DNA of 64,000 nt from Bacteroidota bacterium (GCA_003045895.1 PZPC01000007.1:62001-126000), one strand, 5' to 3'; positions 1 to 8,408 are shown, counted from the first letter of the stretch. Numbers and translations are program-made. Notes: generated by a model from the sequence alone, not told the origin.

Positions 1-86
1 AAGTCTTTCTTGAAAGCCGCTGCCCCAATCCGCTGGAACATGGGCAGTTGGGTATAGAGAAAATCCAGGGTTTCCCGGTAGGTCAT
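1..86 (-). CDS. folC: Bifunctional folylpolyglutamate/dihydrofolate synthase, N-terminal fragment
   Basis: Only the first 28 codons are inside the window; the gene continues past the left edge. The reverse strand from an ATG at 86 reads MTYRETLDFLYTQLPMFQR and then continues with a G-A-A-A-F-K-K stretch. This is the usual opening of the Bacteroidota FolC family, which adds glutamate to folates and makes dihydrofolate in the cytoplasm. The start lies 6 bases after the tonB stop, so the gene probably ends the exbB-exbD-exbD-tonB transcript. The ATP-binding motif is outside the window, so the call rests on the N-terminal pattern alone. Confidence 0.7.
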   Translation of the reverse strand, partial: MTYRETLDFLYTQLPMFQRIGAAAFKKD

Positions 87-92
87 GCTTGT

Positions 93-1010
93 TTACTGAA
101 CCTTGAAATTATAGGTGATGGTACCGCACTGGTTGTCGACATTGCCCCGGGTGAAACCCCACTGCTTGGCGTTGCGAATGGCCGCATTCACCAGCTGGCT
201 ATCGGTGGTCGTAGAACCCCGTTGAGTAAACTTGACGCTGCTGGGGTCCACCTTACCGTCGGCACTCACACAGAGGCTGATTACCACGACGCCGGTTTTC
301 TGGCTGTTCTCCACCAACTGCGGTGAACTGCTGACACCCCGGTTGCCGAGGCCACCGCCAATGGTGCCGCTGCCAAAACTCTTGCTGCCAATAGCGCTGG
401 AGTTGGGACTGCCATCGACAGCTCCGCCGTCACCAGGCTTGTTGGTCGTACCGCCGCCGCCGCCCGAACTGAACAACCCGCCCACCTGGTCTTTGGTGGC
501 CGCTGCTGCTGCTTGCTGGGCTTTGCGCTTGGCCTCCGCTTCTGCCGCCGCGGCATCGGCCTGGCGCTTGCGCTCGGCTTCGGCTTCACTGGCTTTGCGA
601 TCGGCATCCGCTTTAGCCTTGGCATCGGCTGCTTCCTGCTGCTTTTTCTTCTGAATCGCGATGGCGTTGGGGTCTTCCGTGGTCACGACATCGCGGGTAG
701 GCGGTGTCGGGGTAGTCGCACTCTTGGTCGGAGGCGTTACTTCGGGCTCGGGCTGCGGCTCGGGCTGCGTTTCGGGAATGGACGTCTCTGCGGGTTGAGT
801 GGTGGTAGCCATCGGCGCATTCAACTCTTCACCCATCCCGATGTCGGGAATACCAAGGTTAACCTGGATTCCTTCCTGGCCCGGCGGTGGGTTTTGGTAC
901 CAAAACAACGGCAGCAACAGCAGTAAGACCAACAGTATAAACATGATACCGCCGGCCAACTGGCCTTTTCTTTTATTTTCCTGTTCCCGAATGGTGAGGG
1001 TATCTGTCAT
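93..1010 (-). CDS. TonB-family energy transducer
   Basis: This 305-residue protein probably transmits proton-motive force from the ExbB/ExbD complex to outer-membrane receptors. It has a short cytoplasmic N-terminus, one hydrophobic segment at about residues 20-37, a proline- and glutamate-rich periplasmic stretch at about 75-110, and a lysine/alanine/glutamate-rich probable coiled coil at about 115-170 that resembles TolA. A glycine/serine-rich linker follows. The C-terminal domain at about 235-305 has the TonB-like pattern GVVVISLCVSADGKV. It lies directly downstream of two exbD genes and one exbB gene on the same strand, which supports the role. The long charged coil makes a TolA-like function an alternative. 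Its receptor partners are not known; the two receptors in this window are candidates. Confidence 0.8.
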   Translation of the reverse strand: MTDTLTIREQENKRKGQLAGGIMFILLVLLLLLPLFWYQNPPPGQEGIQVNLGIPDIGMGEELNAPMATTTQPAETSIPETQPEPQPEPEVTPPTKSATTPTPPTRDVVTTEDPNAIAIQKKKQQEAADAKAKADADRKASEAEAERKRQADAAAAEAEAKRKAQQAAAAATKDQVGGLFSSGGGGGTTNKPGDGGAVDGSPNSSAIGSKSFGSGTIGGGLGNRGVSSSPQLVENSQKTGVVVISLCVSADGKVDPSSVKFTQRGSTTTDSQLVNAAIRNAKQWGFTRGNVDNQCGTITYNFKVQ

Positions 1011-1137
1011 GATTCTATTTTTTAAACCTGTTGTCCGAATTGTAGGACAACGTTGTCAGTTGTCTTCTTCTGATAATAAGATGCAAAACCGCAGAAAATT
1101 TGCATAATCAGCGCTCATTTTAAGCGAATTTTAACAC

Positions 1138-1539
1138 TTATTTCTCCGGTGCCAGCACGCGGTTGATGTCGTACTTCAGGGTGAGATCCATTACAGCCAC
1201 CACATCTTCCACTTTGGCGCCTTTGTCAATCGCGATAATCACACTTTCGGATTTGGGTGCTTTGCCCGCGCCCAACCGTTCGAGTTGACCAGCCATCTCA
1301 ATGAGTGTAATACTGCGGTTGTTGTAGTAGTAGCGCCCGGTATTGTTGATGCGGATCTCATCTATGTTTTTCGTCGACGTCACCCGCTTCTGGCTACTGC
1401 CCGGCAGGTTGAAATTGATGGCATTGGGAGCCACCAGGGTAGACGTCAACATGAAAAAGATCAGCAACAGAAAGATAATATCCGTCAGGGAGGACATGCT
1501 GAATTCGGCGCTGACCTTGTTCCTTTTTTTCATCGCCAT
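1138..1539 (-). CDS. exbD: ExbD/TolR-family biopolymer transport protein (second copy)
   Basis: This is a 133-residue ExbD/TolR protein, the small periplasm-facing partner of the ExbB proton channel. The N-terminus SAEFSMSSLTDIIFLLLIFF gives a single transmembrane helix at about 20-35 that carries the conserved channel aspartate at residue 20. A periplasmic domain of about 95 residues follows. It starts 4 bases after the stop of the neighbouring exbD, so the two are translated together. The two ExbD proteins are nearly identical around the helix and diverge in the periplasmic part, which suggests different interaction surfaces or a heteromeric complex. Two ExbD paralogues per operon are common in Bacteroidota. 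Confidence 0.9.
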   Translation of the reverse strand: MAMKKRNKVSAEFSMSSLTDIIFLLLIFFMLTSTLVAPNAINFNLPGSSQKRVTSTKNIDEIRINNTGRYYYNNRSITLIEMAGQLERLGAGKAPKSESVIIAIDKGAKVEDVVAVMDLTLKYDINRVLAPEK

Positions 1540-1543
1540 AAGT

Positions 1544-1942
1544 CTAGGATTTGGGTTGGGTAGCTAAAATGGCCTGCACTTTCAACGCTGCAGCAATGCC
1601 TAATATTACGGTGACCTTTTCGAAATCGGTACCCGTTTCGGCCACTATCGTGATGGCGGTATGCTCGGGATCCGCGAGGGTACGTACCGCGGTAGTGAGC
1701 CGGCTGGCCAGCTCGCTTTCGGCGGCAGGCACGTTGTCAATCTGGTAGGCACCGCTTTTTTCGATACTCACGACGATAGAAACCGGCGCGACCGTTTTCG
1801 AATCCGACTGTGGCAGATCAAAAGGTTGAATACGGACAAAATTAGACGTTAGCATGAAAAAGATCAGCAACAGAAAGATGATGTCCGTCAATGACGACAT
1901 ACTGAATTCCGCACTGACCTTGGCATTTTTTTTAAGCCCCAT
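1544..1942 (-). CDS. exbD: ExbD/TolR-family biopolymer transport protein (first copy)
   Basis: This 132-residue ExbD/TolR protein precedes its paralogue in the operon. The conserved aspartate is at residue 20 inside the helix SMSSLTDIIFLLLIFFMLTS. The periplasmic domain runs from about residue 40 to the end and differs from that of the second copy. It lies 53 bases downstream of the exbB stop. The family couples proton flow through the ExbB pentamer to movement of TonB. I see no truncation or missing residue. TolR is an alternative name, but a TolB/Pal neighbourhood is absent, so the TonB system is the better reading. Confidence 0.9.
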   Translation of the reverse strand: MGLKKNAKVSAEFSMSSLTDIIFLLLIFFMLTSNFVRIQPFDLPQSDSKTVAPVSIVVSIEKSGAYQIDNVPAAESELASRLTTAVRTLADPEHTAITIVAETGTDFEKVTVILGIAAALKVQAILATQPKS

Positions 1943-1995
1943 AGCAACTGGAATAGTTCAAAAATAAAGAAAAACAGCACCTTCGTTTCCGATTA

Positions 1996-2691
1996 CTATA
2001 CCGTTGGCTCCTGCAGTATGTCCATAAAATCTACGGTGGTACGCTCCATCTTGTAGATCACTTTCTGAACGTTGGACACCAGCAGGTTGTAGCCTACGAA
2101 AGCGAGGATACCCACAAACAGACCGCCCGCCGTGGTAAGCAGGGCCTGGTAAATACCTTCGGCCAACTGGTCGGGGGCAATGTTTTTCTCGGTAGCCATT
2201 TTCTGGAAAGCCGAGATCATACCCGTTACGGTACCGAAAAAGCCGATCATGGGAGCCGCGCCGGCGATAGAAGCCAGGGTAGCCAGGCTCTTCTCCAGGC
2301 GGAAAACTTCCAGGTTACCCACGTTTTCAATGGCGGTGTCGATATCCCGGAGTGGTTTACCGATTCGCTGCAGGCCTTTCTCGACCATGCGGGCTACTGG
2401 TGAATCCGTCGATTGACACAGGGCTTTGGCGCCAGCGATGTTGCCGGAAGATACGTTGGCGCGAATGTTGTTGATGAAATTTTCGTCAATACGGCCAGCC
2501 TGGCCAATGGTGGCGTAACGCTCAATGAAAATTACCGTAGCAATGACCGCCAATACCAGCAAGACTGCGACGATAATAATCCCCATAATACCACTATTGG
2601 CAATAATGGAAAAAAGGCTTTCGCTTTCTTTTACGGGTTCCTCAATGGGCATATTCGCAGACTGAAAAAACAAAAGAAGTTGGTTGAACAT
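1996..2691 (-). CDS. exbB: MotA/TolQ/ExbB proton channel family protein
   Basis: This 231-residue inner-membrane protein is the proton-channel subunit of the ExbB-ExbD-TonB motor. It has a hydrophobic helix at about residues 33-55, a cytoplasmic loop with basic and acidic residues, and two further helices at about 140-165 and 185-210. These contain the family pattern GAAPMIGFFGTVTGMISAF and a second GGLFVGILAF stretch. It is the first gene of a five-gene minus-strand run, followed by exbD, exbD, tonB and folC. The annotated ATG could be replaced by a second ATG 13 codons in, but the first 13 residues are hydrophobic and plausible. A short palindrome lies upstream at 2733-2750. Confidence 0.9.
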   Translation of the reverse strand: MFNQLLLFFQSANMPIEEPVKESESLFSIIANSGIMGIIIVAVLLVLAVIATVIFIERYATIGQAGRIDENFINNIRANVSSGNIAGAKALCQSTDSPVARMVEKGLQRIGKPLRDIDTAIENVGNLEVFRLEKSLATLASIAGAAPMIGFFGTVTGMISAFQKMATEKNIAPDQLAEGIYQALLTTAGGLFVGILAFVGYNLLVSNVQKVIYKMERTTVDFMDILQEPTV

Positions 2692-2732
2692 CTGGTTCTT
2701 TGTTTGGTGAAAAGGTTGCTTGTTTCAAACAA

Positions 2733-2750
2733 TCTTAACGCTTGTTAAGA
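2733..2750. promoter_or_regulatory. Short palindrome upstream of exbB
   Basis: The bases TCTTAAC-GCTT-GTTAAGA form a perfect 7-base-pair stem with a 4-base loop, 42 bases upstream of the exbB start. It could be an operator half-site pair or a leader hairpin. No exact TAnnTTTG box was found beside it, although a one-base-shifted form (TAATTTG on the minus strand) lies just upstream at about 2755. The function is inference. Confidence 0.25.
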
Positions 2751-2823
2751 CCGCAAATTATCAAAAAGCTATAAGAATGTAGAATATATTTATCGATTGT
2801 CGGTATTCCACTGCCGGAATCGG

Positions 2824-4140
2824 TTATTCTTGCGGTAAGGCCGCCACTACGCCCGTAATAAAATCATCGTGGGCAAAGGTTTTATCGGCGTTGGTACCTA
2901 TGCGCAGGAGCACACACTGACGCGAAGGAATGACCACTATTCGTTGATCCTGGAAGCCGCGAAACATAAAGGCATCAGCAGGAGCGTGAGCCGCATCATC
3001 CGATCGCAACCAAATCTGCGCGCCGTAGGTACCCTCCGACCCTACTGCCGGGATACAGGAATAGCTGACCCAGCCCTCCGGCAAAATCCGCTCCCCGTTC
3101 CAAACGCCGTCCTGCAGATAAAGCTGCCCAAAACGTGCCCAGTCGGCAGCCCTGGCCCAACCGTAGCTGGAACCGACCTGGGTGCCTCCCTGGTCGGATT
3201 CGATCAGGGCCGAGGTCATGCCCACCTTCGCAAACAAGCTGTCGCGGGCAAAGGTAGCGTAATGTGCATCGGTGAGGGTTTGGCGGATCAGGTTGCTTAA
3301 AAGGTTCGTTGTTCCCGAAGCATATTCCCAGAACGTATTCGGTGGATACGCCAGGGAACGCTGGCGGGTATAGGCCGGCATATCCGGTTCGAGGTACAGC
3401 ATCCGGGTCGCATCCGACATACTGCCGTAGGCTTCGTTCCACGCCAGGCCGCTGTTCATGTGCAGCAAGTCGGCCAGGGTAATTTGTGCCCGCTCGTCCT
3501 CCTTCCACTCGGCAAAGAGGTGATCCTGCTCCAGGCGCAGCAGGCCATTTTTCACCATAATCCCCACCAGCGCATTGGTGATGCTCTTGGTCATGGACCA
3601 ACCCAGGAGCAGGGTATGTTGGTCAAAACCCGGTGCGTACCGCTCCGCTATTACCTGGCCCTGATAAAGCACGATTACGGCACGGGTCCCCCCGCCCGGC
3701 AAGGGTTTGAAAGCCTGGTCAACGGCCGCGTTGAGTGCTGCGGTGTCCAATTGCGGGGGCAAGGTGTCCAATTGCGGCAGAGGAACAGGCGGCTGGGCCT
3801 CCGGCAGAACCGGAACCGGAACCGGTACGGGCATCGTGGCATCGACCACCAGCACACACCCTCGCCCGGGAACGTACCGCGCCTGCTGGCTGGCCAGCCC
3901 AAAAAGGGAAGCCACCACGCCGGGTTCGCCAGTCAGCAGCGCTAATTTCACCCAGGGCAATACCGAGAAATTGAGCTCGTTCCGCTGAATATCAGCCAGC
4001 TCCCGGCCTTGCAGATAATGACAGGAACAAGCCATCTTGGCGGCGTAGCCCGTCCCGACAAGAAGGAGCGGACGGAAGTAAAAAAAGGAAGCAACGAGGG
4101 CGAGCACAAGCAGTAAGAAACCCCATTTGAGATAAGCCAT
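2824..4140 (-). CDS. Membrane-anchored serine hydrolase (class C beta-lactamase-like)
   Basis: This 438-residue protein belongs to the serine beta-lactamase-like/penicillin-binding-protein fold (Pfam Beta-lactamase). An N-terminal hydrophobic segment at residues 4-29 probably anchors it to the inner membrane with the enzyme domain outside. The active-site tetrad S-M-T-K is at residues 182-185, with a tyrosine motif YAS further on (EYASGTTNLLS). A proline/valine-rich segment at about 104-133 separates the anchor from the catalytic domain. Members act as peptidases, esterases or lactamases, and the substrate cannot be read from sequence. It is divergent from the SMP-30-like gene at 4225 and shares an 84-base promoter region with it. 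The gene looks complete. Confidence 0.8.
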   Translation of the reverse strand: MAYLKWGFLLLVLALVASFFYFRPLLLVGTGYAAKMACSCHYLQGRELADIQRNELNFSVLPWVKLALLTGEPGVVASLFGLASQQARYVPGRGCVLVVDATMPVPVPVPVLPEAQPPVPLPQLDTLPPQLDTAALNAAVDQAFKPLPGGGTRAVIVLYQGQVIAERYAPGFDQHTLLLGWSMTKSITNALVGIMVKNGLLRLEQDHLFAEWKEDERAQITLADLLHMNSGLAWNEAYGSMSDATRMLYLEPDMPAYTRQRSLAYPPNTFWEYASGTTNLLSNLIRQTLTDAHYATFARDSLFAKVGMTSALIESDQGGTQVGSSYGWARAADWARFGQLYLQDGVWNGERILPEGWVSYSCIPAVGSEGTYGAQIWLRSDDAAHAPADAFMFRGFQDQRIVVIPSRQCVLLRIGTNADKTFAHDDFITGVVAALPQE

Positions 4141-4160
4141 ACAGTGTGATGGTTTAGGGA

Positions 4161-4193
4161 CAAAACTAACCTTTTTTGCTTACATTTGGTCAA
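4161..4193 (-). promoter_or_regulatory. Promoter of the serine hydrolase gene (minus strand)
   Basis: On the minus strand a -7 box TAGTTTTG (4161-4168) matches the Bacteroidota consensus TAnnTTTG. A TTGAC element (TTG at 4191-4193) lies 22 bases upstream, which is a normal spacing for the -33 element. The predicted start of transcription is near 4154, about 14 bases before the ATG at 4140. Confidence 0.55.
4181..4188 (+). promoter_or_regulatory. -7 box of the SMP-30-like gene (plus strand)
   Basis: TACATTTG matches TAnnTTTG exactly. Transcription would begin near 4195, downstream of the ATG at 4186 and upstream of the ATG at 4225, so this box favours 4225 as the start codon. No clear -33 TTG was found; TTTA at 4153-4156 is the nearest candidate. 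The box sits 12 bases from the divergent minus-strand -7 box, so one bound regulator could affect both genes. Confidence 0.45.
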
Positions 4194-4224
4194 TTCTACC
4201 TCGACATCAACCCACCAATTAATT

Positions 4225-5292
4225 ATGAAAACAGTCCTCCTTACCCTAGCTACTTTAGTTGCCATTGGCCTCCTCTACCTGCTGTTTTGGCCTACCCCGG
4301 TAGCACCATCTGCCTGGGAAGCTCCGCCCAACCCAGGGTTCACGGGGCGCTTTGCGCAAAATGACCGCCTGGCAAAGGTAGACCTGCTGCACCTCAGTTG
4401 TCACGAATGCGAAGACGTCGCCATTGATGCCCAGGGCCGGGTGTATGGCGGTACCGTGGATGGGCGGATTCTCCGCTATGCTGCCCCCGGGGCAGCGGCT
4501 GAAGTATTGGCCAATACCCAGGGCTGGCCACTGGGTCTGGATTTTGACACCTCCGGCAACCTCTACATCGCCGATGCCTACCAGGGACTGTTGCGACTCA
4601 CACCAACCGGGCAACTGGAAACCCTGAGTACCGAATACCAGGGCGATCCCTACGGATTTACCGACGACCTGGAAGTAGGCCCCGATGGCCGGGTCTATTT
4701 TTCTGACGCCTCCAACAAATGGCCGGTGGCCGTCTACAAATTTGACATTTTAGAACACTGTGCCGCGGGCCGGCTGCTGGTGTACGACCCCGTGAGCCAG
4801 ACCGTCGAATTGCTGGCCGATGGGTTGTATTTCGCGAATGGCATCGCCGTAGCGGCAGATACGTCCTTTGTGCTGGTCAACGAAACCAGCAATTACCGCG
4901 TATTAAAATACTGGCTGACGGGCGCACAAAAAGGTACGACCGAGATTCTCATTGACAACCTGCCCGCTTTCCCCGATGGCATCAGCCGGGGCAGCGACGG
5001 CATATTCTGGCTGGCTCTGGTGAGTCCGCGCAACCCGCTGCTGGACAAATGGTCGGCACAGCCCTTCCTGCGCAAGCTCATTGCCCGCTTACCCAGCTGG
5101 CTGCAACCTGCCCCCGAAAAATACGGGGCCGTATTAGGGCTCAATAGCCAGGGCGAAGTGGTGTACAACTTACAGGATCCCGCTGGAAAATACGAGCAGG
5201 TCACCAGTGTGCAGCAGTGGGGCAACGACCTTTACCTCGGTTCCCTGGGGCGTGACGGCGTGGGCTGGCTGAAAAATTTTCGGCAGCAATAG
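4225..5292 (+). CDS. SMP-30/strictosidine-synthase-like six-bladed beta-propeller protein
   Basis: This protein of 355 residues has a hydrophobic N-terminal segment (residues 3-20, MKTVLLTLATLVAIGLLYLL), probably an uncleaved anchor or signal. It is followed by a six-bladed propeller of the SMP-30/gluconolactonase/strictosidine-synthase-like superfamily. Typical features are YFSDASNKWP, the stretch FANGIAVAADTSFVLVNETS and the PDGISRGSDGIFWLALVSP segment, which match the animal APMAP-like branch. Family members hydrolyse lactones or esters, and the substrate here is unknown. An upstream in-frame ATG at 4186 was rejected because it lies inside the promoter and would put 13 polar residues before the signal. 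The gene is divergent from a serine hydrolase, and the two may serve a common hydrolytic pathway. Confidence 0.75.
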   Translation: MKTVLLTLATLVAIGLLYLLFWPTPVAPSAWEAPPNPGFTGRFAQNDRLAKVDLLHLSCHECEDVAIDAQGRVYGGTVDGRILRYAAPGAAAEVLANTQGWPLGLDFDTSGNLYIADAYQGLLRLTPTGQLETLSTEYQGDPYGFTDDLEVGPDGRVYFSDASNKWPVAVYKFDILEHCAAGRLLVYDPVSQTVELLADGLYFANGIAVAADTSFVLVNETSNYRVLKYWLTGAQKGTTEILIDNLPAFPDGISRGSDGIFWLALVSPRNPLLDKWSAQPFLRKLIARLPSWLQPAPEKYGAVLGLNSQGEVVYNLQDPAGKYEQVTSVQQWGNDLYLGSLGRDGVGWLKNFRQQ

Positions 5293-5342
5293 TTTTTAAG
5301 GGAGCAGATTACCAGGGTATGACCCGCCGCCGACGAATGCTG

Positions 5343-5375
5343 TTGTTCACTTTGACAGAAATGATCTTATCTTTG
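5343..5375 (+). promoter_or_regulatory. Promoter of the first TonB-dependent receptor
   Basis: The -7 box TATCTTTG (5368-5375) matches TAnnTTTG exactly, and a TTG at 5343-5345 lies 22 bases upstream. Transcription would begin near 5382. This excludes the in-frame ATG codons at 5319, 5337 and 5361 as start codons and supports the TTG at 5442. Confidence 0.55.
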
Positions 5376-5441
5376 CCGCCGAAATTGGAATTATACCCCA
5401 GGAATTTAGTTCACCCGATTGCACAGCAAAACACAGGCATC

Positions 5442-7763
5442 TTGAAAAAATTATTTACCCTTCTGCTTTTCGCAGTAGTTTCTCTGACCGCTTTCGCCCA
5501 GACCGGAATTATCCGTGGCAATATCTTTGACGAAGAAACGGGTGAAACCATTATCTACGGCTCGGTTTTGCTCAAAGATACAGACCGGGGCACCAATACC
5601 GACCTCGACGGCTTCTTTACTTTTGCCAACCTGGCGCCCGGCGAATACACCATTGTGGCTTCTTATACCGGTTTTGGTACCCAGGAAGTGAAGGTGGTTG
5701 TAAAAAGCGGGATTGAATACGTGCGCATCTACCTCAAAACCGAAGCCGTTGACCTCCAGACCGTCAATGTGTCGGCTGAGCGGGAGCAGGCGCGTTCGGA
5801 TACCCAGGTTTCGAAAATCTCGGTGTCGCCTAAAGATATCCGCACGTTGCCGTCTACGGGTGGCGAAGCTGACATTGCCCAGTACCTGACGGTCATTCCC
5901 GGGATTATTTCTTCGGGTGACCAGGGTGGTCAAGTGTACATCCGTGGTGGATCGCCGGTGCAGAACAAAATCTTACTGGACGGGGTGACGATCTACAATC
6001 CTTTCCACTCCATTGGTTTCTTCTCGGTTTTTGAAACCGAAACCATCCGCAGTGTCGATGTCATCACGGGTGGTTTCAATGCCGAATACGGCGGCCGGGT
6101 GTCCGCGGTTGTTGATATCAAGACCCGCACCGGCAACCAGCGGCGGCTGAGCGGCCTGGTGTCGGCCAGTCCTTTCCAGGCCAAAGCCCTGATCGAAGGG
6201 CCACTCAAACCCCTGGACCCTGCCACGGGCAACAGCATCAGCTTTATGCTTACCGGCAAGTACAGCTACCTCGATCAGACGTCTAAGCAGTTGTACAGCT
6301 ACGCCGTAGATACTAATTTTTACGCCTTTGCCAACGATACCTTTGGTTTGCGGCAGCAAGACCTCGGCCTTCCCTTCAGCTACCAGGACCTTTACGGCAA
6401 AATATCCATCAACGGCGGCAACGGCAGCAAGGTGGATCTTTTTGGTTTCAACTTCACCGACCGGTTCGAAGTGCGCGGCCTGGCCGACCTGAGCTGGACC
6501 AACGGCGGTGGCGGTGCCAATTTCATCCTCGTTCCGCTCAATAGCAACATTATCTTAAACGGAACGCTCAGCTATTCCAACTACAACATCCTGCTCAAGG
6601 AAACTGACAATGCACCCCGGAACAGCGGTATCTCCACCTACAATGCGCAGCTGAATTTTACCTACTTTGGCCGCGACAACCAGATCGACTACGGCATCGA
6701 ATTCAACGGCTTCAATACCGACTTCAGCTTTACCAATCTGATCGGTGTGCGCTTCTCGCAACTGGATTTCACCACCGAGCTGGCAGCCTTCGTGAAGTAC
6801 AAGCAAAAATTGGGTAACCTGATTATAGAACCAGGTGTCCGCATTCAGTACTACGCTTCGCAGAGTACCGCCTCGCTGGAGCCGCGCCTGAGCTTGAAGT
6901 GGAATGCCACCGAATTCCTGCGCTTTAAGGCTGCGGGCGGTCTCTATTCTCAAAACTTGATCAGTACCGTCAACGACCTCGATATCGTCAACTTTTTCGT
7001 GGGTTTCCTGGCCGGACCAGAAGAAACCATTTACGAGCCCAATTCCAGGATAGCGACCAAAGACCGCCTGCAAAAGGCTTTCCACGGCGTAGCAGGGTTC
7101 GAGTTCGACCTGGGTCCGTACGTGACCACCAACATTGAAGCCTACTACAAAGGCTTCAACCAGCTGATCGCGATCAACCGCAACAAGCTCAGCGCCCAGG
7201 ATCCGGACTTCACCACCGAGACGGGTTTTGCCTACGGCGCTGACTTCTCCCTGAAATACGAAAGAGACCGCACCTATTTCTGGGGCACCTACTCCTACGG
7301 CTTTGTGCGCCGCGACGACGGCTTCCAGGAATACTATACCAATTTCGACCGCCGCCACAACATCAACCTCCTGGCCAGCTACCTGGCAGGGAATAAAAAA
7401 CAATGGGAATTTGGCGTCCGCTGGAACCTCGGTTCAGGTTTTCCTTTTACCGAAACGCAAGGCTTTTACCAGGCGGTCCCCCTGGAGAATGAACCCGTCA
7501 ATACGAACTTCCTGACCGGTAATTACGACCTGGGCGTACTGCTCGCCGAAGAACGCAACGGTGGCCGTATCTCTTATTTCCACCGCCTGGACGCTTCGCT
7601 TAAGCGGGTCTGGAAATTTAGCCGGCACAGCAACCTCGAAACAACCCTGAGTGTAACCAACGCCTACAACCGTGAAAATGTCTTTTACGTGGATCGAACC
7701 ACCAATAACCGCGTCAATCAGCTGCCTATTTTGCCGAGCTTGAGCCTGACGTATAGTTGGTAG
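5442..7763 (+). CDS. TonB-dependent receptor with carboxypeptidase-like regulatory domain
   Basis: This is an outer-membrane receptor of about 773 residues. The signal peptide starts at TTG 5442 and reads LKKLFTLLLFAVVSLTAFAQ. A carboxypeptidase-regulatory-like beta-sandwich follows at about residues 22-105 (GNIFDEETGETIIYGSVLL). A plug domain comes next, with QYLTVIPGIISSGDQGGQVY and an RGGSPVQNKILLDGV segment, and then a long beta-barrel ending in a terminal aromatic (SLTYSW). No ATG or GTG is available between the predicted transcription start and the signal peptide, so TTG is preferred over the ATG at 5319. The plug pattern resembles receptors annotated for siderophore or metal uptake, but the ligand is unknown. 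There is no SusD-like partner beside it, so a SusC role is unlikely. Confidence 0.85.
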   Translation: MKKLFTLLLFAVVSLTAFAQTGIIRGNIFDEETGETIIYGSVLLKDTDRGTNTDLDGFFTFANLAPGEYTIVASYTGFGTQEVKVVVKSGIEYVRIYLKTEAVDLQTVNVSAEREQARSDTQVSKISVSPKDIRTLPSTGGEADIAQYLTVIPGIISSGDQGGQVYIRGGSPVQNKILLDGVTIYNPFHSIGFFSVFETETIRSVDVITGGFNAEYGGRVSAVVDIKTRTGNQRRLSGLVSASPFQAKALIEGPLKPLDPATGNSISFMLTGKYSYLDQTSKQLYSYAVDTNFYAFANDTFGLRQQDLGLPFSYQDLYGKISINGGNGSKVDLFGFNFTDRFEVRGLADLSWTNGGGGANFILVPLNSNIILNGTLSYSNYNILLKETDNAPRNSGISTYNAQLNFTYFGRDNQIDYGIEFNGFNTDFSFTNLIGVRFSQLDFTTELAAFVKYKQKLGNLIIEPGVRIQYYASQSTASLEPRLSLKWNATEFLRFKAAGGLYSQNLISTVNDLDIVNFFVGFLAGPEETIYEPNSRIATKDRLQKAFHGVAGFEFDLGPYVTTNIEAYYKGFNQLIAINRNKLSAQDPDFTTETGFAYGADFSLKYERDRTYFWGTYSYGFVRRDDGFQEYYTNFDRRHNINLLASYLAGNKKQWEFGVRWNLGSGFPFTETQGFYQAVPLENEPVNTNFLTGNYDLGVLLAEERNGGRISYFHRLDASLKRVWKFSRHSNLETTLSVTNAYNRENVFYVDRTTNNRVNQLPILPSLSLTYSW

Positions 7764-8030
7764 AAGGAGGTGGAAAGGTGTAAAAGTGTAAGAGGGAAGA
7801 GTGACCAGCCCAAAATCAACCATCGTAAAAACGTATTAACGCATCTTTACGTTGGAGGGTAAAAACTCAGCCCCAGCAATCAAGAGATCGTGCACATCTA
7901 AGCGGGCAGGCGCTCGAAGTGGGAAGTTTTTAGAATGTAGAAACGTGGAAAAGTGAAAACGTGGAAAAGTTCTCGAAGTCGGAAATGGGAGGCGGGAGGT
8001 GAAAAAAGTCCAAAGTCCTCCCCCTTTCTC

Positions 8031-8063
8031 CCCCTCCAAAGGGGGACTTTAGACTGTGCTCCG
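8031..8063 (-). repeat. Dispersed 33 bp repeat, copy 1
   Basis: These 33 bases are identical to the reverse complement of 54179-54211. Weaker similarity continues beyond the block: GGGGGAGGACT is present on both sides at matching distance. Both copies lie in gene-free regions full of other short repeats, so this is a family of intergenic repeats rather than coding sequence. No transposase is associated. Confidence 0.8.
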
Positions 8064-8193
8064 TCTTCCGTCTAGTCGATTTTTCGGCAGTGCTGGCGGA
8101 TGACAGTATACGACAAATAAAGACGGTCCAAGTCCTCCTTTGGAGGAGGTGGCACGCCCAAGCGTGCCGGAGGAGGAAAGGATATCGAAATCT

Positions 8194-8235
8194 GAAGTGG
8201 GAAGTGGGAAGTCGGAAGTGGGAAGTGGGAAGTAG
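8194..8235 (+). repeat. Tandem 7-bp repeat, six units
   Basis: Six consecutive units of GAAGTGG (third unit GAAGTCG, last GAAGTAG) form a 42-base array. Three related units occur at 54047-54067. A unit length of seven is not a multiple of three, so this does not behave like coding sequence. Confidence 0.85.
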
Positions 8236-8408
8236 GGATACGCCATACTTTTACACCTACCCAACATTTACACTTTTACACGCAGCCTGCCACGTCTTCA
8301 GCGTGGGCCATTTCCGACCTCCGATTTCCCACCTCCGACTTTGGCCGCCTTTACACCTACCAAACTCTTACACCTTTATACCTACCAAACATTTACACCT
8401 CTAAAATC

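Larger units (their letters stand above)
7764..8408. repeat. Gene-free region of simple and dispersed repeats
   Basis: The 645 bases between the receptor and the methyltransferase hold no convincing gene. They contain six tandem 7-base units (GAAGTGG type) at 8194-8235. A block at 8031-8063 recurs inverted at 54179-54211. Three imperfect copies of a pattern like TTTACACCTACCAAAC lie at about 8250, 8350 and 8376. There is also a CTCCTTTGGAGG palindrome near 8132-8146. Open frames here translate to low-complexity products with PTSDF or WEVGS repeats and are rejected as genes. Confidence 0.7.

Noticed and set aside
8090-8404. Open frame of 104 codons in the gene-free region
   Set aside because: Its translation is made of WEVGSRK repeats derived from the 7-bp array, which is not a multiple of three and lies in a dispersed-repeat region.
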